Assembly (NCBI RefSeq): GCF_010725485.1
Contig: NZ_AP022598.1
Coordinates: 5,828,001 to 5,892,000, forward strand
Source of the DNA: Mycolicibacterium parafortuitum
GTDB lineage: Bacteria; Actinomycetota; Actinomycetes; Mycobacteriales; Mycobacteriaceae
Direction: 5' to 3'
DNA length: 64,000 nt
Shown piece by piece: positions 34,582 through 42,975 of this stretch (its first letter is position 1; each line of letters opens with the position of its first letter). Made by a program: the position numbers and the translations under genes. The notes under the pieces are model-generated. The model did no database searches. It worked only from the letters and a program-made list of their open reading frames with translations, and had not been told where the DNA came from.

Positions 34582-36690
34582 TTACGTTTTTTGGCGGCCT
34601 TTGACCAACGCGAGAACGTCGGCGCCGAACTGTTCGAGCTTGCGTGCGCCGATGCCGGGGATCGCGACCAGCGCCGCGTCGTCGGTGGGCAGCGACTCGG
34701 CGATCGCGATCAGGGTGTTGTCGCTGAACACCACATACGCGGGCACGCTCATCTCCTTGGAGATCCGCAGCCGCCATTCCTTGAGTTCGGCGAGCAGTTC
34801 GTCGTCGATGTCCGACGGACACGTCTCACAGCGGCGCAGCATGATGGCCGGTGGAGTTGTCAACTGCGCGTTGCAGATTCGGCACCTCGGTGCGGGGCCG
34901 CGCGCCCGGCGCGGCTTGCTGGGGCTGTCGTCGCGCTGGGACTGCGGCGCGATGCCGTTGAGGAAGCGCGACGGGCGCCGGCCCTGCCGACCGCCCGGGT
35001 TACGCGCCAGCGCCCAGCTCAGCGTCAGATGAACCCGCGCCCGGGTCACCCCGACGTACAGCAGCCTGCGCTCCTCCTCGACCGGCTCACTGTCGGGGCC
35101 GTGCGACAGCGCGTGCGAGATCGGCAGCGTGCCGTCGGCCAGGCCGACGAGGAACACCGCATCCCACTCCAGGCCTTTCGCCGCGTGTAGCGACGCCAGC
35201 GTCACGCCCTGCACCACCGGTGGGTGGCGGGAATCGGCGCGTTGGCGCAGCTCGGTCAGCAGGGCGCGCAGGTCCAGTCCGGGCCGCTGCGCGACCTCGT
35301 CGTCGACGAGCTGGGCCAGCGCGACCAACGCCTCCCACCGGTCCCGCGCGCGGGTGCCCGCGGGCGCTTCGGCCGTCAACCCGAGCGGTTCGAGGATGGT
35401 GCGCACGATCTCGGGCAGCGGACCGTCGAGATCCGGTTGGCGCTCGGCGGTGCGCTGCATCGCCAGCAGAGCCTGGCGGATCTCCTGGCGGCTGAAGAAC
35501 CCCTCCCCGCCGCGCACCTGGAACGCCACCCCGGCTTCGGTGAGCGCCTCCTCGTAAACCTCGGACTGGGCGTTGATGCGGTAGAGCACCGCGATCTCGG
35601 ACGCGGCGGTACCGGAGTCGATGAGCGTCTTGATGCTCTTGGCGACCGCGGTGGCCTCGGCGACTTCGTCCGGGTAACCCTTGAACACCGGGTTGGGGCC
35701 CGGCGGGCGCTGCCCGACGAGGTGCAGCTTGCTACCCGCCATCCGGCCGCGGGCGGCGGCGATGACCCGGTTGGCCAGCGAGACCACCTGCGGGGTGGAC
35801 CGGTAGTCGCGTTCGAGCCGGACCACGGCCGCTTCGGGGAAGCGCCGCGAGAAGTCCAGCAGGTAGCGCGGTGAGGCGCCGGTGAACGAGTAGATGGTCT
35901 GGTTCGCGTCACCGACGACGGTCAGGTCGTCGCGGCCGCCGAGCCACGCGTCGAGCACGCGCTGCTGCAGCGGGGTGACGTCTTGATATTCGTCGACGAC
36001 GAAACAGCGATACCGGTCGCGGAACTCCTGCGCGACCGCAGGGTCGTTCTCGATCGCCGCGGCGGTGTGCAGCAGCAGGTCGTCGAAATCCAGCAGCGCG
36101 ACCCCTTCACGCCGGGTCTTGAGCGTCTCGTAGTGGTCGTAGACCGCGGCGACCTTGGCAGCGTCGAACGGGATGTCGCGTCCGACGTCGGCGACCGCGG
36201 CGGCGTAGCCCTCCGGGCTGATCAGCGACGCCTTCGCCCACTCGATCTCGCCGGCCAGATCGCGCACGTTGTCGGTGCCGGTCGGCAGGCCGGCGCGGTT
36301 GGCGGCCTGCGCGACCACGGCGAACTTGCTGTCCATCAACTGCCAGTCGGTGTTGCCGACCACCCGGGGCCAGAAATACGACAGCTGCCGGCGAGCCGCC
36401 GCGTGGAACGTCTGCGCCTGCACCGCACCGGTGCCGGTGCCGTCGTCGAGCGCGCGCAGCCGGCCGCGCATCTCCCCGGCGGCGCGCTGGGTGAACGTCA
36501 CCGCCAGCACCTGGCTCGGGGCGACGTGGCCGGCCGTCACCAGATGGGCGATGCGGCGGGTGATGGTGCGGGTCTTGCCGGTGCCGGCACCGGCAAGCAC
36601 ACAGACCGGGCCGCGCGGCGCCAGCACCGCCTCACGCTGCTCTTCGTCGAGATCGCCCAGCAGCAGATCGCGCGACGCCGTGGGAGACAT
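34582..36690 (-). CDS. uvrD2: ATP-dependent DNA helicase UvrD2
   Basis: Superfamily 1 helicase of the mycobacterial UvrD2 type, 702 residues. Walker A is GAGTGKT (34-40), Walker [15 protein letters not shown], with [14 protein letters not shown] and [18 protein letters not shown] as later motifs. A tetracysteine zinc module follows (CRICN ... CETC), then an HRDC-like C-terminal domain ([19 protein letters not shown]). The UvrD2 architecture of HRDC plus tetracysteine is specific to actinobacteria. The ATG gives [20 protein letters not shown]; two in-frame ATGs 9-12 nt upstream are alternatives. It is divergent from the mycoredoxin gene. Confidence 0.95.
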   Translation of the reverse strand: MSPTASRDLLLGDLDEEQREAVLAPRGPVCVLAGAGTGKTRTITRRIAHLVTAGHVAPSQVLAVTFTQRAAGEMRGRLRALDDGTGTGAVQAQTFHAAARRQLSYFWPRVVGNTDWQLMDSKFAVVAQAANRAGLPTGTDNVRDLAGEIEWAKASLISPEGYAAAVADVGRDIPFDAAKVAAVYDHYETLKTRREGVALLDFDDLLLHTAAAIENDPAVAQEFRDRYRCFVVDEYQDVTPLQQRVLDAWLGGRDDLTVVGDANQTIYSFTGASPRYLLDFSRRFPEAAVVRLERDYRSTPQVVSLANRVIAAARGRMAGSKLHLVGQRPPGPNPVFKGYPDEVAEATAVAKSIKTLIDSGTAASEIAVLYRINAQSEVYEEALTEAGVAFQVRGGEGFFSRQEIRQALLAMQRTAERQPDLDGPLPEIVRTILEPLGLTAEAPAGTRARDRWEALVALAQLVDDEVAQRPGLDLRALLTELRQRADSRHPPVVQGVTLASLHAAKGLEWDAVFLVGLADGTLPISHALSHGPDSEPVEEERRLLYVGVTRARVHLTLSWALARNPGGRQGRRPSRFLNGIAPQSQRDDSPSKPRRARGPAPRCRICNAQLTTPPAIMLRRCETCPSDIDDELLAELKEWRLRISKEMSVPAYVVFSDNTLIAIAESLPTDDAALVAIPGIGARKLEQFGADVLALVKGRQKT

Positions 36691-36771
36691 GGCGACCATC
36701 ATGTCAGCGCAGCCCGACAACCGCGGGCCTCGGGCGGGCATGTCCGGGCCGTCGACTACGTTGAAGCACTT

Positions 36772-37023
36772 ATGAGCACTGACGACGCTGCATTGACCAT
36801 GTACACGACGACGTGGTGTGGCTACTGCTCGCGCCTCAAGATCGCGCTGAAATCCGCGGGCATCACCTGGACCGAGGTCGACATCGAGGCCGACCCGGCC
36901 GCGGCGGAATTCGTCGGCTCGGTCAACGGCGGCAACCACGTGGTGCCGACGGTCAAGTTCGCCGACGGTTCGACGCTGACCAACCCGACCATCCAGCAGG
37001 TCAAGGCCAAGCTCGCCGCCTGA
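36772..37023 (+). CDS. mrx1: Mycoredoxin (glutaredoxin-like, CGYC)
   Basis: Mycothiol-dependent oxidoreductase of 83 residues. The thioredoxin fold has active site TWCGYC (Cys16, Cys19) and the cis-Pro region VPTVKF; the C-terminal half ([20 protein letters not shown]) is almost identical to what I recall for Rv3198A. It would reduce mycothiol-protein mixed disulfides. It is divergent from uvrD2 and convergent with nudC across a long inverted repeat. Confidence 0.93.
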   Translation: MSTDDAALTMYTTTWCGYCSRLKIALKSAGITWTEVDIEADPAAAEFVGSVNGGNHVVPTVKFADGSTLTNPTIQQVKAKLAA

Positions 37024-37030
37024 TTTCTTC

Positions 37031-37090
37031 GCGAGCAGACGCAAACTCGCCCTTTTCGCGGTGATTTCGCGCGAGTTTGTGTCTGCTCGC
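37031..37090. terminator. Long inverted repeat between convergent mrx1 and nudC
   Basis: Two 20-nt arms (starting GCGAGCAGACGC and ending GTGTCTGCTCGC) pair at 19 positions around a 20-nt loop that fills the gap between the two stops. It is well placed to be a bidirectional terminator, and the arm sequence resembles intergenic elements common in mycobacterial genomes. Confidence 0.65.
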
Positions 37091-37092
37091 GC

Positions 37093-38049
37093 TCAGTCCT
37101 GGGCGGCCCAGGATTCGATGATCTCGCGCGCGATGGAGATCGAGCCGGGCAGCAACAGCCGTGACGTGCCGCCCGAACCCCAGTCTCCCTGATCGAGGGC
37201 CTCGCGGACCTCGGCGCGGGTGAACCACTGCGCCTCGGCGATCTCACCGTCGTTGAACGAGAACGGCTGCTCGGGGTCGCCGACCGCGTGGAAGCCGACC
37301 ATCAGCGAGCGCGGGAACGGCCACGGCTGAGAGCCGAGATACTGCACATCGGTCACCGTGAGGCCGACCTCCTCGGCGATCTCGCGCACCACGCACGACT
37401 CGAACGACTCCCCCGCCTCGACGAAACCCGCCAGGATCGAGAACAGCCGCGGCGGCCACACGGTCTGGCGGGCGAGCACCGCGCGGTCGTGGCCGTCGTG
37501 CACCAAGCAGATCACCGCCGGGTCGATGCGCGGGAACTCCTCGTGGCCGGTGACCGGATTGATCCGCGCCCAACCGCTCTTGATCACCTTGGTCGGGGTG
37601 CCGTCGACCGGGCTGAATCGCGCGCTGTCATGCCAGTTCAGCAGCGCGGTCGCGGTCGCGACCAGCTGAGCGCTGACGTCGTCGAACACGTCGCCGGCGC
37701 GGCGCAGGTCGAGCACCTCGACCGGGCCATCGGAATCCTGCGGCGGTTTCAGGTCCGACCGCAGCGCCCATACGTGTCTGCCGTCGTCGAGCCTGCCGAG
37801 AAACACCGCGTTCTCGGGCGGGGAGGCACCGGCATCGGAGGCGCGGTTGAGCACCGCACGGCCGCCGGAGATGAGCACCTGGCTGCGCCGGTCCACGCGC
37901 AGCAGCAGCGCATCGGCCCAGCCGGCCACGGCGGCGTCGATGTCGGTGCGCAGCGTGTCGGCGCGGTCGGCGCCGACACGCGACAACAGCGGCACGTTGC
38001 GGAGCCGGAAACCCGGGCTGTTGACCGGGTTGGTGGCGTGGTCGCTCAT
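37093..38049 (-). CDS. nudC: NAD(H) pyrophosphatase NudC
   Basis: Nudix hydrolase of 318 residues acting on NADH/NAD dinucleotides (and, in other bacteria, NAD-capped RNA). The Nudix box spans 208-230 (GFVEAGESFESC, VVREIAEEVGL), and the NudC-specific SQPWPFP is at 240-246. The segment that is a four-Cys zinc ribbon in E. coli (here about 140-175) contains no cysteine at all. The ATG lies 13 nt past a 54-bp direct repeat that also supplies part of its GAAGAG Shine-Dalgarno. Confidence 0.93.
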   Translation of the reverse strand: MSDHATNPVNSPGFRLRNVPLLSRVGADRADTLRTDIDAAVAGWADALLLRVDRRSQVLISGGRAVLNRASDAGASPPENAVFLGRLDDGRHVWALRSDLKPPQDSDGPVEVLDLRRAGDVFDDVSAQLVATATALLNWHDSARFSPVDGTPTKVIKSGWARINPVTGHEEFPRIDPAVICLVHDGHDRAVLARQTVWPPRLFSILAGFVEAGESFESCVVREIAEEVGLTVTDVQYLGSQPWPFPRSLMVGFHAVGDPEQPFSFNDGEIAEAQWFTRAEVREALDQGDWGSGGTSRLLLPGSISIAREIIESWAAQD

Positions 38050-38061
38050 CGGGGCACTTTC

Positions 38062-38179
38062 CTCTTCATCGATGGCTCCTCGCGCAAGCGCTCGTCGCGG
38101 CGCAAGCGCTCATCGCTGCCTTCTGCTCTTCATCGATGGCTCCTCGCGCAAGCGCTCGTCGCGGCGCAAGCGCTCATCG
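38062..38179. repeat. Two-copy 54-bp direct repeat between the channel gene and nudC
   Basis: Identical 54-nt copies occupy 38062-38115 and 38126-38179, separated by 10 nt. Each contains an internal 16-nt near-duplication (GCGCAAGCGCTCGTCG / GCGCAAGCGCTCATCG). The right copy includes the last Arg codon and the stop of the potassium-channel gene; the left copy ends near the nudC ribosome site. It looks like a recent tandem duplication. Confidence 0.85.
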
Positions 38180-39253
38180 GTCCTCGTCTGCGGAACGGAT
38201 GTACAACAACCGGTCCCCCAACTCCAGCGCGTCGACGTCGGGTTCGTCGACGCGGTACAGCTTGCTGCCGCGCACCACGCCCAGCACGATGTCGCTCTGG
38301 TGGCGCGGCGATCCGCCGGCCTCCTTCGGAGTGACCTCGCGCTCGGAGATCGCGAAACCGCGGTCCGGCGTCAGCAGGTCCTCCATCATTTCGACGACGC
38401 TGGGGGTCTGGACGGCGATGCCGAGCAGCCGGCCCGCCGTCTCGGAGGTGACCACAGTCGAATCCGCGCCGGACTGCTTGAGGAGATGTTCGTTGTCGCT
38501 CTCGCGCACCGCGGCGATGATCTTCGCGTTCGGCGCGAGCTCGCGGGCGGTGAGTGTGACCAGCACCGCGGTGTCGTCACGGTTGGCCGCGACGATGATC
38601 GTCTTCGCGTGTTGAGCGCCCGCCAGGCGCAGCACCTCGGAGTCGGTGGCAGTCCCGCGCACCGTCACCAGGCCCGCGCTCTTGGCGCGCTCCAGCGCGG
38701 CGTTGTCCTCGTCGACCACGACGATGTCCCCGGGGGCGATCTCGTCGCCGACCATCGCCGCGGCCGCCGTCCGGCCCTTGGTGCCGTATCCGACGATGAT
38801 GATGTGGTTGCGCAACCTGCTCCTCCATCGCTGGATTTGGTAGACCTGACGCGATTGCGTGGTGAGGGTTTCGACGGTCGTACCGATCAGCACGATCAGG
38901 AACGCCACCCGTAGCGGGGTGATCACCAGGACGTTGACCAGTCGCGCTTCGGGAGTGATCGGCGTGATGTCGCCGTAGCCGGTCGTCGACAGCGACACCG
39001 TCGCGTAGTACAGGCAGTCCAGGAACGACAGGGGGTTGTCCTGGGCGTCGCGATAGCCGTCGCGGTCGAGGTAGACGATCAGCACCGCGGCGAACAACGC
39101 CCCCAGCGCATAGATGACGCGGACCGTGATGCGTCGCGCCGGGCTGACCATCTCGGTCGGGATCTGCACCCGGTCGGTCAGCGCGTGGACCGGCATATCG
39201 GCCAACGACTGATCGAACCGGCGCACCCGCCGGCGGAGGCGTCCCTTAGCCAT
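38174..39253 (-). CDS. Potassium channel with RCK (TrkA) domains
   Basis: Two-transmembrane K+ channel of 359 residues, orthologous in position to Rv3200c. The selectivity filter TTGYGD (90-95) lies between two hydrophobic helices (about 44-62 and 105-127). A cytosolic TrkA-N domain follows (NHIIIVGYGTKGRTAAAAMV), then a TrkA-C domain. It presumably gates potassium in response to a nucleotide or ion. The stop codon lies in the 54-bp repeat. It is divergent from the DoxX gene. Confidence 0.92.
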   Translation of the reverse strand: MAKGRLRRRVRRFDQSLADMPVHALTDRVQIPTEMVSPARRITVRVIYALGALFAAVLIVYLDRDGYRDAQDNPLSFLDCLYYATVSLSTTGYGDITPITPEARLVNVLVITPLRVAFLIVLIGTTVETLTTQSRQVYQIQRWRSRLRNHIIIVGYGTKGRTAAAAMVGDEIAPGDIVVVDEDNAALERAKSAGLVTVRGTATDSEVLRLAGAQHAKTIIVAANRDDTAVLVTLTARELAPNAKIIAAVRESDNEHLLKQSGADSTVVTSETAGRLLGIAVQTPSVVEMMEDLLTPDRGFAISEREVTPKEAGGSPRHQSDIVLGVVRGSKLYRVDEPDVDALELGDRLLYIRSADEDR

Positions 39254-39299
39254 GAGGGCCGATCAGGGAGTGAGGCAGCCGCACCCGCACAATGTAATC

Positions 39300-39704
39300 A
39301 TGTCCACCTCCTCATCCGCGCTGCAGCGGATCACCACTTCTTCGCGCGGCGCCAAGATGGGCGCCTGGCTGGTCGGGATGGGGGTTCTGCATTTCGCGGC
39401 CCCGAAGCCCTTCGACTCCATCGTTCCGGAGGAACTTCCGGGCACCGCCCGCTTCTACACCTACGCCTCCGGGGTGGCCGAGATCGGCGTCGGGGGCCTG
39501 CTGCTCGCACCGCAGACCCGCAGACTGGGTGCGTTGTCGGCGATCGCGCTGTTCCTCGGCGTGTTCCCCGGCAACGTGAACATGGTGCGGCTGTGGTTCC
39601 AGGACCCCAGCAAGTCGCTGCCGATGCGGATCGGGGCGATCGCCCGGCTGCCGCTGCAGATCCCGATGATCACGCGGGCCTGGAAGATCTACAAGGAGAG
39701 CTGA
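39300..39704 (+). CDS. DoxX-like small membrane protein
   Basis: Integral membrane protein of 134 residues with about four helices. The pattern GVLHFAAPKPFDSIVPEELP followed by YASGVAEIGVGGLLLAPQTR is typical of the DoxX/DUF4267-like family. The role is unknown; relatives are tied to quinone or thiosulfate oxidation. The ATG was preferred over one overlapping the channel gene start because it places the hydrophobic region normally. It is convergent with adnB, 10 nt apart. Confidence 0.8.
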   Translation: MSTSSSALQRITTSSRGAKMGAWLVGMGVLHFAAPKPFDSIVPEELPGTARFYTYASGVAEIGVGGLLLAPQTRRLGALSAIALFLGVFPGNVNMVRLWFQDPSKSLPMRIGAIARLPLQIPMITRAWKIYKES

Positions 39705-39714
39705 CCGGTTCCCC

Positions 39715-42700
39715 TCAGGCGACCTCCTCCTCGCCGGCCTCGGTCAACAGCGCGACCAGTTCGTCCTCGTCGGGCAGTGTGCCGGGCATCAGCGTGCGAC
39801 CGCACCGCACATAGTGGAACGCGGCCCGTACCGCCGACGGCGGGCAGCCGTGCAGCCGCGCCCACGCCAGCCGGTACACCGCCAACTGAAGACCGTTGCG
39901 CTGCAACTCTTCTGGGTCCGACGGCATCTCGCCGGTCTTCCAGTCCACAATCGTGACGGCACCGTCGTCGTCGGCGAACACGGCGTCGATGCGGCCACGC
40001 ACCACCCGGCCTGCGAGCATCATGTCGAACGGCACCTCCACATCCACCGGGGTACGCGCCGCCCACGGCGACACCGCGAACGCCGCCTGCAACTCCTCCA
40101 GCTCTCCGCGGTCCTGCCGGTCCGCGTCGACGGCACCGGGCAGATCATCGAGGTCGAACAGTTTTTCGGCCTGGAAATATCGCTGCACCCATTCGTGAAA
40201 CGCCGTACCCAGCAGGGCCTGCGAATCGGGGCGGCGCGGAAGCCGCCGTTGCAGCCGCTGCGCCACCGCCTCCGGGTCGCGGCCCAGTTCGACCATCGCG
40301 CTGACCGACAGCTGCGCGGGCAGCACCGGGACCGGCGGGCGCGCAGCCGATTCCCGTTCGGCCAGCAGGGCGTCCACATCGGCGGCCCAGCCGTGCACAT
40401 CGGGCAGACCCTGCGGATCACTCTTGGCCGTCATGGTCACCAGGGTCGCCCCGCGGTCGACGTCGCTCCGGCGGGTGCCTGCCGGGTCGACCGGCCACAC
40501 GGCTTCGACGACACGGTCCCGCAGCGGGTTCGGGGAGCCGTCGGCGGGAGCATCAGCCCACACGTCGACGGCGCCGCACGGCTGTCCCACCTCGATCGAG
40601 CGGTCGATGACGTCCTTGAGTTCGGTCAGGAACGTCGACGGCCCCCGCGGCTTGGATTCGGTGGCGCCCCAGTGATGGCCCGACACCAGCAGCATCTGCT
40701 CGGCCCGGGTGATCGCCACGTACAACAGCCGACGCTCCTCGTCGGTGCGACGCTGCTCCAGGTTGCGCTTGTGGTCGTTGATCTTGTCCGACAACCCTTT
40801 CCGATCACTGACATCGGAGGTGTCGAGCACCGGGACACCGTGGTCGGACACCGTCGCGCAGTCCCCGCGCAGCAGCGGCGGTAGATCGGCGGCGTCGGTG
40901 AGCCAGGTGCGCGGTGACGCGGTCGACGGGAACACCCGCCCGGACAGGTGCGGCACCGCGACGATCTGCCATTCCAGGCCTTTGGCGGCGTGCACGGTCA
41001 AGATCTGCACCCGCTCGGACGACACCGCAACCTCTGCCGGGGCCAGTCCGTTCTCCACCTCCTCCGCGGTGTCCAGGTAGGCCAGCAGCCCTGAGACCGT
41101 CGGATGTCCCCGCGACGCGAAGTCGGCGACCACGTCACCGAACGCGTCGAGATGTTCGGTTCCCGACCAGCCCGCCGAGACCGGTTGCGCGGCACGGACT
41201 TCGGCGTCGATACCGAGGGTCCGGCGTACCTCGGCCACCAGATCGGGAAGCGGGCTGTCGAGGTGTGCCCGCAGCATGGTCAGCTCACGGGCCAGCGCGA
41301 CGATGCGGGCGTGACCGGCCGCGGAGTACGCGTCGGCGGGACCTGGGTCGCAGATCGCATCGGCCAGGCATGCGCCGTCGGCGTCGGAGTCGAGCTGCGC
41401 GACGATCTCGTCGGTCGCCGCCATCGAGTCCGGCTTCGGTGCGCCGCCGACGAGCGTCACCGCGCGCCGCCACAGCGCCGCGACGTCGCGCGCCCCGAGG
41501 CGCCACCGCGGCCCGGTCAGCACCCGCACCGCCGCGGCACCGGCGGTCGGGTCGGCGCACAGCCGCAGCATCGCCACCACGTCGGCGACCTCGGGCACCG
41601 CGAGCAACCCGGCCAGCCCGACCACCTCGACCGGCACCCCGCGCCGGGTCAGCGCATCGGCCATCGGTGCGGCATCGGCGTTGCGGCGCACCAGCACTGC
41701 CGCCGTCGGTGGGGCGCCCGACGCCGAGACCTCCCCGTGCCACTGCGCGGCGAGCCGGTCAGCCACCCAGTCGCGTTCGGCCTCGACGTCGGGCAGCAGC
41801 GCCGCGCGCACCGTGCCGGGCTCGGCGCCGGGCCGGGGCTGCAACGCCCGCACCGCCACCGACCGGTGGCGCGCATCCAGAGACACCTCGTTGGCCAGGT
41901 GCAACACCTCCGGCGGATTGCGCCAGCTGGTACGCAGCTCCAGCGTCGGCGCCGGGGTGCCGTCGGAAAGCGGAAAGTCCGTGGTGAAGCGCGGCAGATT
42001 GGTCGCCGACGCACCCCGCCAACCGTAAATGGACTGGATCGGGTCGCCCACAGCGGTCAGGGCCAGACCGTCGTCGGCGCCGCCACCGAACAGCGACGAC
42101 AGCGCGACCCGCTGCGCGTGCCCGGTGTCCTGGTATTCGTCGAGCAGCACCACCCGATAGCGTTGGCGCAGTTGCTCGCCCACCTCCGGATGGGTGGAGG
42201 CCAGCCGGGCGGCCGAGGCCATCTGCATCCCGAAGTCCATCACGCGCTCCTCACGCATCCGGCGGTGCAGCGCGTCGATCAGCGGCACCAGCATGGTGCG
42301 TTCGGTCTGGGTGCCCAGCATCCGCAGCAACCACTGGCTCGGACCCTTGTCGCGCTGATATCGGCCCGCGGGCAGATGGTGCACGAGCCGGTCCAGCTCG
42401 ACGTGGGTGTCGCGTAGTTGCGCGGTGTCGACGAGGTGTTCGGAGAGCTGGCCGGCCAACCGCAGCACCATCGCGGTGATCGACGCCGGCGACTTGTCGG
42501 TGTCAAGGGCATCCGGATGCTCGCAGACCACGCGGAACGCCAACTGCCACAGTTCGGTTTCGCCGAGCAGCCGGGTGTCGGGTTCCACCGGCAACATCAG
42601 CCCGAACTCGCGCAGCAGGTTCCCGGCGAACGCGTGGTAGGTGCCGATGGTGACCGGGTCGTCGGCAAAGTCCGTACCCGGGATCGTCAGGCCGGCCCCG

Positions 42701-42975
42701 GCCAGCCGCGCCAGCCGGGACCGCACGCGGCGGAGCAACTGTCCGGCGGCCTTGCGGGTGAACGTCAGCCCCAGCACCTCGCCGGGTGTCGCGTACCCGT
42801 TGGCGACCAGCCACACCACCCGCGCGGCCATCGTCTCGGTCTTGCCCGCCCCGGCACCGGCGATGACGACGAGGGGGCCGGGCGGCGCGGCGATCACGGC
42901 GGCCTGCTCGTCAGTCGGCTCGAAAAGTCCCAATGCCCTGGACAGTTCGGCCGGGCTGTAGCGCGGTGTGCTCAT
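39715..42975 (-). CDS. adnB: AdnB subunit of AdnAB helicase-nuclease
   Basis: Mycobacterial double-strand-break resection motor-nuclease subunit, 1086 residues. The UvrD-like motor has Walker A AGAGAGKT near residues 39-46, VVLLDEYQDTGHAQRV, GDPIQSIYGWRGAS and [17 protein letters not shown]. The C-terminal RecB-like nuclease has GRIDAVFADDDGAVTIVDWK then TG, with the Asp and Lys of the active site. The ATG overlaps the adnA stop by 4 nt (ATGA), implying coupled synthesis of the heterodimer. Confidence 0.95.
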   Translation of the reverse strand: MSTPRYSPAELSRALGLFEPTDEQAAVIAAPPGPLVVIAGAGAGKTETMAARVVWLVANGYATPGEVLGLTFTRKAAGQLLRRVRSRLARLAGAGLTIPGTDFADDPVTIGTYHAFAGNLLREFGLMLPVEPDTRLLGETELWQLAFRVVCEHPDALDTDKSPASITAMVLRLAGQLSEHLVDTAQLRDTHVELDRLVHHLPAGRYQRDKGPSQWLLRMLGTQTERTMLVPLIDALHRRMREERVMDFGMQMASAARLASTHPEVGEQLRQRYRVVLLDEYQDTGHAQRVALSSLFGGGADDGLALTAVGDPIQSIYGWRGASATNLPRFTTDFPLSDGTPAPTLELRTSWRNPPEVLHLANEVSLDARHRSVAVRALQPRPGAEPGTVRAALLPDVEAERDWVADRLAAQWHGEVSASGAPPTAAVLVRRNADAAPMADALTRRGVPVEVVGLAGLLAVPEVADVVAMLRLCADPTAGAAAVRVLTGPRWRLGARDVAALWRRAVTLVGGAPKPDSMAATDEIVAQLDSDADGACLADAICDPGPADAYSAAGHARIVALARELTMLRAHLDSPLPDLVAEVRRTLGIDAEVRAAQPVSAGWSGTEHLDAFGDVVADFASRGHPTVSGLLAYLDTAEEVENGLAPAEVAVSSERVQILTVHAAKGLEWQIVAVPHLSGRVFPSTASPRTWLTDAADLPPLLRGDCATVSDHGVPVLDTSDVSDRKGLSDKINDHKRNLEQRRTDEERRLLYVAITRAEQMLLVSGHHWGATESKPRGPSTFLTELKDVIDRSIEVGQPCGAVDVWADAPADGSPNPLRDRVVEAVWPVDPAGTRRSDVDRGATLVTMTAKSDPQGLPDVHGWAADVDALLAERESAARPPVPVLPAQLSVSAMVELGRDPEAVAQRLQRRLPRRPDSQALLGTAFHEWVQRYFQAEKLFDLDDLPGAVDADRQDRGELEELQAAFAVSPWAARTPVDVEVPFDMMLAGRVVRGRIDAVFADDDGAVTIVDWKTGEMPSDPEELQRNGLQLAVYRLAWARLHGCPPSAVRAAFHYVRCGRTLMPGTLPDEDELVALLTEAGEEEVA

